From positions 105,886,227-105,950,226 of the forward strand of contig CM035807.1 in the NCBI GenBank assembly GCA_020466095.1: a DNA stretch of 64,000 nucleotides. The letters run 5' to 3'. Source of the stretch: Chlorops oryzae. Lineage: Eukaryota > Arthropoda > Insecta > Diptera > Chloropidae. Every line of letters begins with the position of its first letter. Within the stretch, counting starts at the first letter, position 1. The position numbers were made by a program, and so were the translations under genes. The notes below the pieces were generated by a model, which was given only the letters and a program-made list of their open reading frames with translations, made no database searches and was not told where the DNA came from. Positions 54,501 to 64,000 of this stretch are shown here, piece after piece.

Positions 54501-54760
54501 CTTAAGCTAATTGTCAAGGCGAATCGGCAATGGTTTTCCTTTGACAAGTACAATCACAAGCATAATTACAAGCACATGTATAATCTCGTCGTCAGGAAAG
54601 TCAATAACGGATTGAATTGTTAGCATGAATTTAGGCGCTTTACGGTGACTGTATTCCATTTAAGCACTAAAAGCCAATTAATGGCACTTTCCTTTTCAAA
54701 CAGTACAACATTTGACATGATGATTCAAGGAATAAGGATTAGATCAGGTGTATGAAGGTT
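51509..54760. other. Noncoding DNA with simple repeats
   Basis: No gene is supported. A small inverted repeat (CCGAAGGG at 52460, CCCTTCGG at 52499) lies near 52455-52510. There are GAC-rich repeats at 52125-52165, a (CGGAAA)/(CGGCAA) run at 53238-53275 and T runs at 53143-53152 and 54215-54230. Confidence 0.5.
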
Positions 54761-55030
54761 TTTAATCTTAACCAAAGCTAACGTGGTCTTATTTTAACAA
54801 TATAATTGACGTGAACGTCTCATCTCTAAGCTGATTTTCACCTTGAAACTCCTAACTGGCATCTTATATCTTATAAGAGCGAAATATTTTCAAGCCAAAA
54901 AGGGGAAAGCATTTGAAATAGAATAGAGCAAAACGATCGTAACTACAGATTCTATAAGAGCACGCAAAATTTTCTGTTTTGTGGAGTCCGTCAGGCTTCC
55001 ACGTTAGCTGCAGAAGACTCATTTAAATCG
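54761..55030 (+). repeat. Unclassified interspersed repeat R2, copy 2
   Basis: This is the paralogue of 27441-27812, with AGCTAACGTGGTCTT, TCTTATAAGAG, AGCATTTGAAATAGAA, TATAAGAGCACGCAAAATTT and GTCCGTCAGG in the same order. It lacks both the A-rich expansion and the SINE-like insertion of copy 1, so it shows the likely older state. Confidence 0.7.
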
Positions 55031-58000
55031 AAGAAAACGCTTGAGCTTCTGAATGTTTCAATTTCCATCCGACTACACTGATCCAATGGTTTAAATTAAA
55101 AAATTTGTTTATTTTACTTTTAAATCAACTGCGTTCGAGAGCAACATGGCAGAGAGTGTCTCTCAGTAAAACATTCGCAAGCACATCACGATCTCTTTTA
55201 CAAGGCTCTCCATAAAAAAAAAAAAAAAATAATAAAAAACCTTCAATATCCGTTTCCAGCGCTTATATTGCCTTTTCTATTTTACAGCAATTTTGGCTAA
55301 ACGAAAATGATACTGAAAACTTTTTTGATACTTTTGCACTTAAACTTTGACTCTTTGGAAGCGAATTCACGAAAACAGTTGTTGAAAAAAATAAGAATAT
55401 AATAAGAAAAAGGGAAACGAATCAAAAACTTTTCGTTGGTATTGCATTTTCTGCCGCTTTCTCGCGCAGTAACAAGCAGGCAAATATGAGCAAATGCCAA
55501 AGTAAAAAGTCAGTTCTCGAGTTTTCAATAAATACACAAAAAAAAAATAAAAAATAAAATAAAATAAAAAAAAGGAAAAACTACTTTCAAAGAATTCCAA
55601 GACAAAGGCAAAAGAAAAATACATAAAATAAGAAGAAAGATTGCAAACAAGAAAGGCGCCTGAAATACAAGTGCTGGAATTTCTATCAGCTGCAGCAGCA
55701 ATGGCGGCCGGAGCGGGTACTATGTAGGTACAAGAAAAAAGAAGGCAGAAAAAGAAAAAAGAATACAGAAGAGACAGAAAGACAAACTTGGCGCAGTAAG
55801 GAAATAATCCCTTTTAATGCGAGATTGTAATGCAGCTCAAGAGGCACTGCATGCGGTCGAATTCGCTTCTTTTTTTCCCATTCTCGTTTAGGTACAAAGT
55901 GTGCATGTTCACAGACGACGACGAGTTTGGGAAATCGGATATTCTGTGGGGTCAATGTTGCGGTTGCAGCGTATGTAGCACAACGTATGTCTTATATACG
56001 GTATGCATGTATGCAGTAAGCGCATTTTTTTAAAATTTTTTTTTTTTTTTTTTTGCTTAACAGACCGGCTTCCAACAGCCTTCTATGTTCCTCAATTCAA
56101 TTCATTTTCGTTTTCGCTTTTACAATACCCTTCTCTCTCTTTTTTTTTTTTTTTTTTTTTTGTTGCGTTCTGGTGGTAATTTTCAAGCTCGCAACTTGAG
56201 TTTTTAGCTCACCACATGAATGCTTCGTTTCGTGTTACAGGGCGTATACGTATTGTTTCGCAAGTACGTGACGTTAAGTATACGACGGCGAGAGCCGAAA
56301 TTTTAGCAGTTTTAGGCAAAAAAAAAAAACAAAACTTTTTAATAGTGTTTTGCTCGGAATTGTTTTTCGGGTTTATGAGCGTAGTTTTCGTAGTTGAAAA
56401 GGTACTTCAAGTACAGATGAAGGACGGGTGGGTTTTTTACGCACCTACATATTTACGTACATACCTCCTATGTATATGCAGATATGTATATGCGTAGGTT
56501 TTAATACCATCATATGTGCTTAAATGCCATACGTTACTTAAGAATTGTGTGTATAGACTTCAAAGGTCTTAAAATCTTGGTTATTGTTCAGAGAATTTAG
56601 GCATCCGATGTCTATCTCGTCATGCATTGCTTGTTAGAAAACTCATGATGGGTTTTTTCGCTACCCTCTTTCGCTCATACTTTAAGAACATTATTATGCT
56701 GCGTGAAGTACTTGGCTCATACTCCTTTGAGAGTTACGTACACCTTTAGAGCGTACATTAGATGTTTGCACCGCACATATTTTTTGAACGTGGATAGTAA
56801 TGAACTTCTGAATAGGTTGAGATGTATGTAGGTATACATACATCTAGCAGCTAATGTGCCTGTTTATTATTAACACATGCAGCATAAAATTTCCTCATAT
56901 ACATAATTTAGAGTAGTGAAACAGGCACACACACATCCACACACACACACACAAATTCACACTTACTCATGCACACTTAAGCCTCTTTCGTTCTCGAGAC
57001 GCTATTGACGTTTAGGCTTACGCCACCATATATTCATCGTGACAGACTTAATGTCTCAAGTGTATGCTGAAAAAGTATTAAGGTAAACGCAGAATGGAGC
57101 ATGTGGAAAAAAGAAGGGGAAAAATTTTAATGAAAACTTTGAATGGAAATAAAAACAAACAAGAAAAAGGATTTTCATTTTAACGCCTTTAAGAGAAAAA
57201 ATTAATTGCTTCAGAATTTCCAGCTCGTTAGATTTGTTGCCTTTGCAGCTGGTGCTTGCATTCGCTAACTTTAACTTAATTTTCATTGTCTTTATGTGAA
57301 CTTTAGATTCTTCACTATGATTTTGAAATGTTTCTTTTGCTTTATTTCAACAATCAAACTAAACTAGCTCATATTATTCATTCATTGAATCAGAGTGAGC
57401 TTAAATATATTTTTATTTTTTCACTTTTTCGATTTAAGCACTTTTGTCCGTATTACAGTCGAAGTAGATTTTTTAGAAATCCTCGGGCAAGCACAGAAAG
57501 ACAGCTTTTCAAATCAATCTTGGATAAGCACCTTTTTGTTTTATTTTTCTCTTCTCTTGTTCATGATTTGAAACATAAATATATATCCTCTTTCACAATT
57601 CATTGGAGAGGTGACAGTTGTCATTAGAAGAAATCAACGTTCATCATCATAAGTAACGCTTAAAGCCAAACATACACACACACACACACACACACACATA
57701 TGAATTTACCATGATTTAATGTGCAAACTCTGGTAAGCACCAATGCTTAAGGTAACCTACCTTTTTTTTTTATCTGTCTTCAGAGAATTATACGCTGTGT
57801 CGTGATGAAAGTCTAATGTACTCTGAATGCTCGGTGTTTTACTCGAAGTGGCTTCTAGCTTTTTATGGTTTATAAAACGTTGCTCCATAATACTGAATAC
57901 TGTGTGTACCTACTCTATAGTATAGTACTCTGTGCTGTGTTGGTGTTACGTCTTTATTGCTTAGATGTTTTCATTGAGAACGCTGAAGATTTATGAAAAA

Positions 58001-58952
58001 TGCACAAAGTCCCATCAAAGCCACATCAGACTCCTGGATAAGACACTTGATGGAGCTGGAGCAGCTGCAATGTGATTTCTCATGCCTCATTGCAGTACTT
58101 TGGTGTGCTTGATTCGTTCAACTTTATCAACAGAAGCGCGCGTCCGTTGGCTTCGATATTAATTATTAAAGAGCTTACCAACAGGAAGTTAAGAGACTTT
58201 TATGAAAAAGCATAGTAGGTAGGTATGTCAAGTTTTGTATTGCACGGTCCTCTGAAGATGTTGCAGAATACGATGTGGCTGTCAACGTAGATTTTGCTCT
58301 CCATTGAGATAGGAATTTTCACTCTGTTTGCATAAGGGATGAGTTGGCTTAAGTACTAAGAACCATGTTCTTGTTGAATGAATGAAATATTTTTAACGTT
58401 GCTTCGGGAGTATTTTAGAAGGTTAAATTTAATCGTAAAAATTCTCAATTTTATGTTGCACAACTAGTTTCTTTTTACGCATTTTTTCTAAAACAATTCT
58501 ACCTGAGAGGTTAAAAGAGACTACAATGTTCTGTCTTCAAATCCCAATACCATCGTTAACGCTTAGCTCTTGAATTTATATAGCCCATGTCTACCAAGTC
58601 TACTGTCAAAGTCACATAAAACAATTCTTTATGTCTTAGTTTTTCATTGGCATTTGGATTTTACTTTTTTGTTTTTAGTCAGCACTGTCTAACTTGTTAC
58701 TACAAATAATAATACGAATCTCTTGTTTTTATTTTAAATCATTTTAATACCTTTCTATAAAAAATGTTGAAACCTTAACAGTGGAACAGTCGTTTGGGGA
58801 ATGTTACACGTAAAGGTGTCCCAAAGAGGCATTTCTTATAGACTTTTCGTTGAGACTTTAGAGAATGCTAAGAATTTGAAAACCTTGAATACAGTGTATG
58901 CAAAAAGGAACTAAATAAATAAAAAATATGTCTTTAAAGTAAAGAATTGCGC
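55031..58952. other. Noncoding DNA with simple repeats
   Basis: No gene is supported. A/T runs lie at 55215-55230, 56035-56055 and 56141-56161, with (AC)n runs at 56938-56954 and 57673-57698. The minus frames at 55367-55624 and 55686-55955 are Phe-rich low complexity. Confidence 0.5.
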
Positions 58953-59088
58953 AGGCAATTCACAAAGTCTGCTAAAATCTCTTTTGAATTTATCCCCAGA
59001 TAAGTAGAGTTTTTTTAAGGCTTTAAAAATACTCTTTTCACCTGGGGATAGATGTAAAAGGGATTTTAGAAAACTTTGCAACTTGCCT
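58953..59088. repeat. 136-bp hairpin (near-perfect fold-back)
   Basis: Two arms of about 54 bp (GGCAATTCACAAAGTCTGCT, AAAATCTCTTTTGAATTTAT, CCCCAGATAAGTAGAG against the complement of the right arm GGCAAGTTGCAAAGTTTTCT, AAAATCCCTTTTACATCTAT, CCCCAGGTGAAAAGAG) are separated by about 26 nt. It is probably a small fold-back MITE; a short match to one arm occurs at 2187-2205. A small-RNA precursor would have a similar fold but cannot be claimed. Confidence 0.85.
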
Positions 59089-59703
59089 AGGTATGTAATT
59101 TGATTTGATTTGTGTTTGATTTGAATTCAATTCAATTTAATAACTTTAAATCATTTCAAACTGATACGAAAAAGGGCTCAATAGAATGCGGAAATTTTTT
59201 TCTTAAGTGGTATTAATATTATTATTTTACCCATTTTTGTTCATTTCATTGAATTTTGTTAATTTCACTTCGGAATTTGTTAAAAGGCATTTTTTGTTCT
59301 ATCACCGAGATTTCAATCGATTTTCATTTATTTTTTTCAATACACGCCTGAAATAAAAGGGCTCAAGATTTATTCTGCTCAGAAAAGAATGAATCGCAGA
59401 AGAAAAATATTCCGGCCAACCCAGTGAAATATAAATAATTTCGTCATTCGCTTCCGAGTGTAACTTTTTGTTTTTTAAGGTTTTGCTTTTTATTTTCAAG
59501 ACTTTCGATATTTAAGTACAATTTCACTTCCGTAGAATAAAGTAAAGTAGCATGTTATGACGCTACGAAACACCCGAACAACACTTTTATGGAAGTGACA
59601 ACACGACTGCAGCCTTATGTTGGCACATCCAACGGTGAAACGATGCGTAATGGTGTCTTGCCATGTTGAATTTCTCTCTCCGTTTTATTAAAATATTTCA
59701 TCG

Positions 59704-59757
59704 CAAAATTTATTCCCAAGAATTCGTTAAAAAAAGGACCGTTTATGGCATCGTAAA
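59704..59757 (+). repeat. Short direct repeat, copy 1
   Basis: CAAAATTTATTCCCAAGAAT, then AAAAAAGGACCGTTTATGGC and ATCG, is repeated at 61047-61101 as AAAATTTTATTCCCAACAAT, AAAATGGACCGTTTATGGTA and TCAT. The two are about 1.34 kb apart in the same orientation. Nothing else between them is shared. Confidence 0.65.
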
Positions 59758-61046
59758 ACAAGCCGAGCGCAAATTTTTTATGTCTCTAAAGAAGAAATAA
59801 ACGAAAAGTGAACACACTTCCGCAAATGTATGAAAAGGCATAAATACACACACACACACACACACACAAATACACAAACACAGTCACGAATACGAGTGCG
59901 CCTCCTCGAACCCATAAAAATTCTTTTCTCACAGTAACTGAGCCTGTTTTTGACCGACGCCGGGGAAATTCGTCGATTGCCAAAATTAAAAAAAAAAAAA
60001 TATAAAAAAATCAAAAGACCTAAAATTGTAGACCCTAACTGAACTACAGACATTGGGAATATTTCGATTACACTCATGAGACTATAAACAATAACAATGA
60101 CAACGCAAGCAGCAGCTGCAGCTTCAGCGGCAACAGCAACAACGGGACCCACTGTCGAATACTTGCTACAAAAACGGAATTCAAGTTTGCATGCAAATAC
60201 ATTAAGTATACGCCGTGGGCTCGCAACTCATACGCACTTATGGTTCGCGAAAAAATGTGAATAAGCATCGTTGGAGAGTTCTTATTTTCCTTGTTGGCTT
60301 TGCAGTACAGACGTATTATTTACACATATTTATATACATGGCAAAAGAATTTCTTTGGAATTGGCTTTATACCTGCAAAATCCATATAAATTCAGTTCAA
60401 AAAATGTGTGTTCATCCTTTATTTTGTATCAAGTTTATTTAAGTCACACGACATGTAAAATAAATATTTGAATCCCATGTTTCGCCTGCTATTTGTTCGG
60501 CTTGCTAATGTTTGTTGGTTACTATTTTTACAAATTTTTTTTCATTCTTTTTTGTCCACTGTACTCGAAATGGATATTTCGATGTAAAGGAAATACAACC
60601 TGCACATTCTACTAATAAATGTGTTTCGTATTTCTATGCATGCATGTACCTGAAGTACATATTTTGCAGAGCAACATAAATTTTCAGCATTTTTTTCGTG
60701 AACATATGCAAAAATAAAAAGAGAGAAGAAAATAAAATTAAAATGGAAATGTCTTTTATACAGGTTTTGAAAAGTTTGCATGTTGGCGCTTGCAGCGATA
60801 GCATTTGACCTACTATCACCGCCATGTTTTATTCAATTTTAATCAGAAAACGCTTGTATTGTCTCGCGTGTCAAGTTGAAATTCGTTGTGATTTTTTCTC
60901 AATTTTATTAATTTTCTTTTTTTTCTTTCGCTCGAAAAATTTACGGAAAGTATTTTCGGAAATTATTTGAGAAGTACAAAATTTAAAGAAGGAATTTAGT
61001 GTCTATAAAATTTGTTGGTCCATCCGAAACTCTAGCTTGCATATAG

Positions 61047-61101
61047 ACAAAATTTTATTCCCAACAATTTCTTATAAAATGGACCGTTTATGGTATCATC
61101 A
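61047..61101 (+). repeat. Short direct repeat, copy 2
   Basis: The partner of 59704-59757. A possible weaker relative (AAAAATTTTATTCCCAAAAA) occurs near 32194-32213. Confidence 0.65.
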
Positions 61102-62464
61102 TTTATTTTATATATGTTCTTTCAACTAATTTTATTTGTTTAAAATTATACCAAAGTAATATTTTATAAATAAGTGTATTGTGAGATTTTTCAATGCCTT
61201 TCGTACTGTCAAACTCCAATGAAAAGGCTTGTGGAAAGAATATAAATATTGGATGATTTTCTATGAGGGATGAGACTTCCCTAAGAGGATCTTCATTTGA
61301 ATTGTAATTTCTTCCATAGCTTTTGTGTTTTATAAGTTTTGTTTGTTCTTGTTCTTCCATTCAGAGCTCCGAAAATCCCTCAAGAAAATCTGTCGAAAAT
61401 TACTCTGTGTTGGCAATTTAATGAAAACCCTCTGAAAAATATTATTTTAATCGAAAAAACCGTACTTCATGAATGGAATTTAATTCAATAGACAACAACA
61501 TTTCCCATGAGTTGCATTGAAATTACCTGATTCTCCGGGGTGGACATTCATATTTGTACAATCGAATACAAACAAATACAAATAAATTGTTTCCTTAACG
61601 AAGATAACACGAATCCCAGTTACCTACGCGGCGTAGCTCCGTAGGGTCTTTTGTTTTGTTTTTTTTTTTTTTTTGTTTACAAATGACGTTTTTATTTTCA
61701 CGTTGCTCAAAAGTTAACGAATCAGAGGGAAATAAAGTTTATATATAAATATTTTCGTCCCCTTTTCGTCCTTTAAGCCATTTTTGTAAACCGAACCACT
61801 CAGCTATGCAAACTCTTGCCACATAATGGCCACGTCCTTCGCTTAAACTTAATCATAATTAACGTAATGACTTGAATCAACAGCAGTAAAGCAACGAAAA
61901 CAACAAAAATAACAAGAATAACAGCGAAAGTAACAAAAAAAAAAAAAAAAAAAACAACAACACTGAAACAGACAGAATGTCAGAAGAGAGCAAGATGTAG
62001 CATCGTGCGTTGATAATGTAACAACATGAAAAATATGACAACATTTTCGTGTTGTCCTTTGCTGTGTTTTATTGTATTTGGTGCTTCTCGCTGTTCGCTC
62101 GATGTTGCTGTCGCTGTCGTTGTCTTGTTGTTGCCTACTATTCTTCTCTCTCATTGTCATTGTTGCCTTTATTACTCTTGTCTTTGCGTGTAAGGAACAG
62201 TGCTATATTTTAACACACTCACACCAAAGCATTATGTCAAAAATATGTTTGTATGTATGTATATATGTATGTATAAATGTGTAAATGTACTTTTGTTAAA
62301 GCACACGAACGCAAAGAACGTATACCGAGTACAAGCAACTGACTAATGCGACTTCATTAACACTATTTACCCATCGAAGGAGTCGCAATTTGGAACGTAA
62401 GGGTTTAAATGCAGATGTTATTTTGCGAGCGGATGTAATAACACTGCTTTCTTTCTCGCCTGGG

Positions 62465-62466
<2 letters not shown>

Positions 62467-62495
<29 letters not shown>
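62467..62495. repeat. (GT)n dinucleotide run
   Basis: About 14-15 perfect GT units, the longest perfect dinucleotide run in the window. Confidence 0.9.
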
Positions 62496-62982
62496 CTGTG
62501 TTCCTTTTCCCTTGTATTTCTGTTCATTTGACTTTGCGTTTGTCTTAACTACGTTGGAATGGAGGTGTATGCATGCGTGCCAGAGTAATGAAGCGTAAAA
62601 AGAGCTAATAATAGGACGCAGAAAACTTATCATACGGAAAATAAAGTTGAAGAGCCTGAACTTTCAATTTCGAAGCTTATGATACGGAAAATAATATTCT
62701 TCTTTCATGTTATACAATATATTTATATATAAAGAAGTGGTACTTACTTACTTAAATAGAAAACAAAATACATTATAATATAATATAAGAAATAGGATCT
62801 TTGTTTTTCAAGGAATTCAAGCATTTGTTTTAATAAGCTTTCATTCCAAAAAGATTTGTTTTATGTCAAACAAAATTAGAAAATTTAATTAGAAGTTACG
62901 ATATAGTTTTATATTTGGTTAAGGACTTGGCACTCAGATATATTCAGATATGCCGCAGATATTTTCAAATAGACCACTATTA

Positions 62983-63528
62983 GGGTGTCCCAAAAAAATT
63001 TAACTTTCGAATTTCATCGTTAAACGTAGGTTTTTTTTTCACGCTTGTGGGCTGAAGTATTTTTGAGAATTTTTTCAGATTTTTTATTATAGCTTAAAAG
63101 GTTGCGCCAATCGAATCTTCCAAAAAGTCTTGCTCTTAAGAAATTTCAGTGAAGGAATGTTTCTAAAGATTTTGAATCTGTCGTCGTAGGAGAAGAATCT
63201 AATGATTTATTTTCATGTACATAAGATACAAAATTTATTAATTTTTTCGGTCATTTAGGCGTCTTTAAATACACTTTTTTGAAAAATTCTGGGAGTCACA
63301 AAAAGGAGGCTCCATCATTTTTAAACTTTACATGGAAAAAGGGAGAAACGTAATGATGCAGTTTTAAAAGTAATTTAGTCCTTTGCAATTTTCTATAAAG
63401 AATTCGCATTTTACTCGTTATGCTCTTAAAAATAATAATACAAAAAAAAAAACGTTGCATACCTTAGGGCTTATGTTTGTTATTTTTACTATTCTCATTG
63501 TTGGGTGGAAACAATTTCTGGGACACCC
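62983..63528. mobile_element. 546-bp MITE, GGGTGTCCCAAAAA termini, TA TSD
   Basis: The left end GGGTGTCCCAAAAAAATTT and the right end ATTTCTGGGACACCC pair over about 14 bp, and TA flanks both sides (62981-62982 and 63529-63530). That fits a TA-targeting Tc1/mariner-like element. The interior has no transposase frame. The short frame at 63383-63631 runs over the right end and is not a gene. Confidence 0.85.
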
Positions 63529-63530
63529 TA

Positions 63531-64000
63531 CCATCAATTCGAGTTTAAATCTCCTGCTTGATTTGTGTTCACAAACCACATCAACCACTCCCATAAATGG
63601 GTCCGCCGGGAGGAATTTCAGCCGGTTTTAAGCCCCTTTCGAGTATAGAGCAAACTAAAATCAGGAAAAGGCTCTCTGCTACATTGGCAAACATATAAAC
63701 CCTCTTATTGATGCAGTCTAAGGTAAGTTTAAGTTGAAATTACGACCCTTAAGAAATTCAAGTCGTTAGAAAGTGTTGCATACAGCTGCGAGATATTTAA
63801 GGGCCTCTCTTGGATGCGTTGAATAAGTCTTGGTCCATTGTCCAATTGCTCCTTTTACTCTCTCAATAAAGACATCGATTGGTAGCATTTGGGTTTTTTT
63901 TTAGAATGACGAAGAAGGGTCAATAGCGGAACATGATTTGAAAGTCCTTCAATTTATATTCAAATTAATCAGTTTTCAAAAATTATTTCGCGAAAACATA
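63531..64000. other. Noncoding DNA, nothing recognised
   Basis: No gene or repeat recognised; the window ends here. Confidence 0.5.

Larger units (their letters stand above)
59089..62980. other. Noncoding DNA with simple repeats and one direct repeat pair
   Basis: No gene is supported. Contents: the pair of short repeats at 59704-59757 and 61047-61101, an (AC)n run at 59845-59868, A runs at 59989-60009 and 61937-61954, T runs at 61658-61674 and a (GT)n run at 62467-62495. Confidence 0.5.

Overview
The window looks like nuclear DNA from a higher fly (Diptera, Cyclorrhapha). It is AT-rich, full of A/T runs and dinucleotide repeats, and carries fly-type interspersed repeats, including (GTCY)n-bearing elements that resemble the 'mini-me' repeats of dipterans. 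A tephritid or muscoid genome would fit, but the species cannot be fixed from the sequence. I found no convincing host exon, tRNA gene, rRNA gene or CRISPR array in 64 kb. The window is best read as intergenic DNA or the inside of a very large intron. Nearly all open frames over 60 codons are chance frames or low-complexity translations; the exceptions belong to transposable elements.

What can be annotated is mostly mobile DNA, several copies having exact target-site duplications (TSDs). From left to right: a 675-bp MITE with TA TSD (1358-2032); a truncated mini-me-like repeat (about 3983-4460); a 1.5-kb DNA transposon with 4-bp TSD and a transposase-like frame (5401-6909); an 830-bp polypyrimidine tract (9747-10607); a mini-me-like element (12117-~13195) holding a nested MITE (12467-13073); a LINE C-terminus (13557-13774, minus); a hAT MITE (14129-14373); an 830-bp polypurine tract (18630-19464); a LINE 3' end whose tail is a long (ATC)n array (22357-~23290, minus); a second copy of the hAT MITE (23450-23693); a SINE-like insertion (27824-28023); another hAT MITE (30639-30969); a MITE (31241-31993) holding a nested MITE (31562-31741); a MITE (34502-35080) with an inverted relative at 46105-46607 and a third relative at 50739-51508; a second polypyrimidine tract (38676-39470); a pogo-like MITE (42399-42582); a second 4-bp-TSD MITE (45302-45505); a Dong/R4-like LINE remnant flanked by TTA repeats (48458-48892); a full-length mini-me-like element (49059-49827); a 136-bp hairpin (58953-59088); and a GGGTGTCCC MITE (62983-63528).

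Two systems deserve attention. The first is a group of non-autonomous elements ending CCCAGY...RCTGGG. Each carries arrays of its own short, partly palindromic word (GATTACTCC; TGACATCATCGATGACA; ATGAGTC), and four of them carry a degenerate tRNA-like module with a Pol III B-box-like sequence. The second is a set of elements ending GGGCAnTTCCA with 4-bp AT-rich TSDs. It links two short MITEs to a larger copy that still encodes a SHGKGxxDG-containing protein fragment and has a repeated TGTCCCGTGCGACA motif. Several microsatellites are tied to LINE ends, which gives local evidence of retrotransposon-linked microsatellites.
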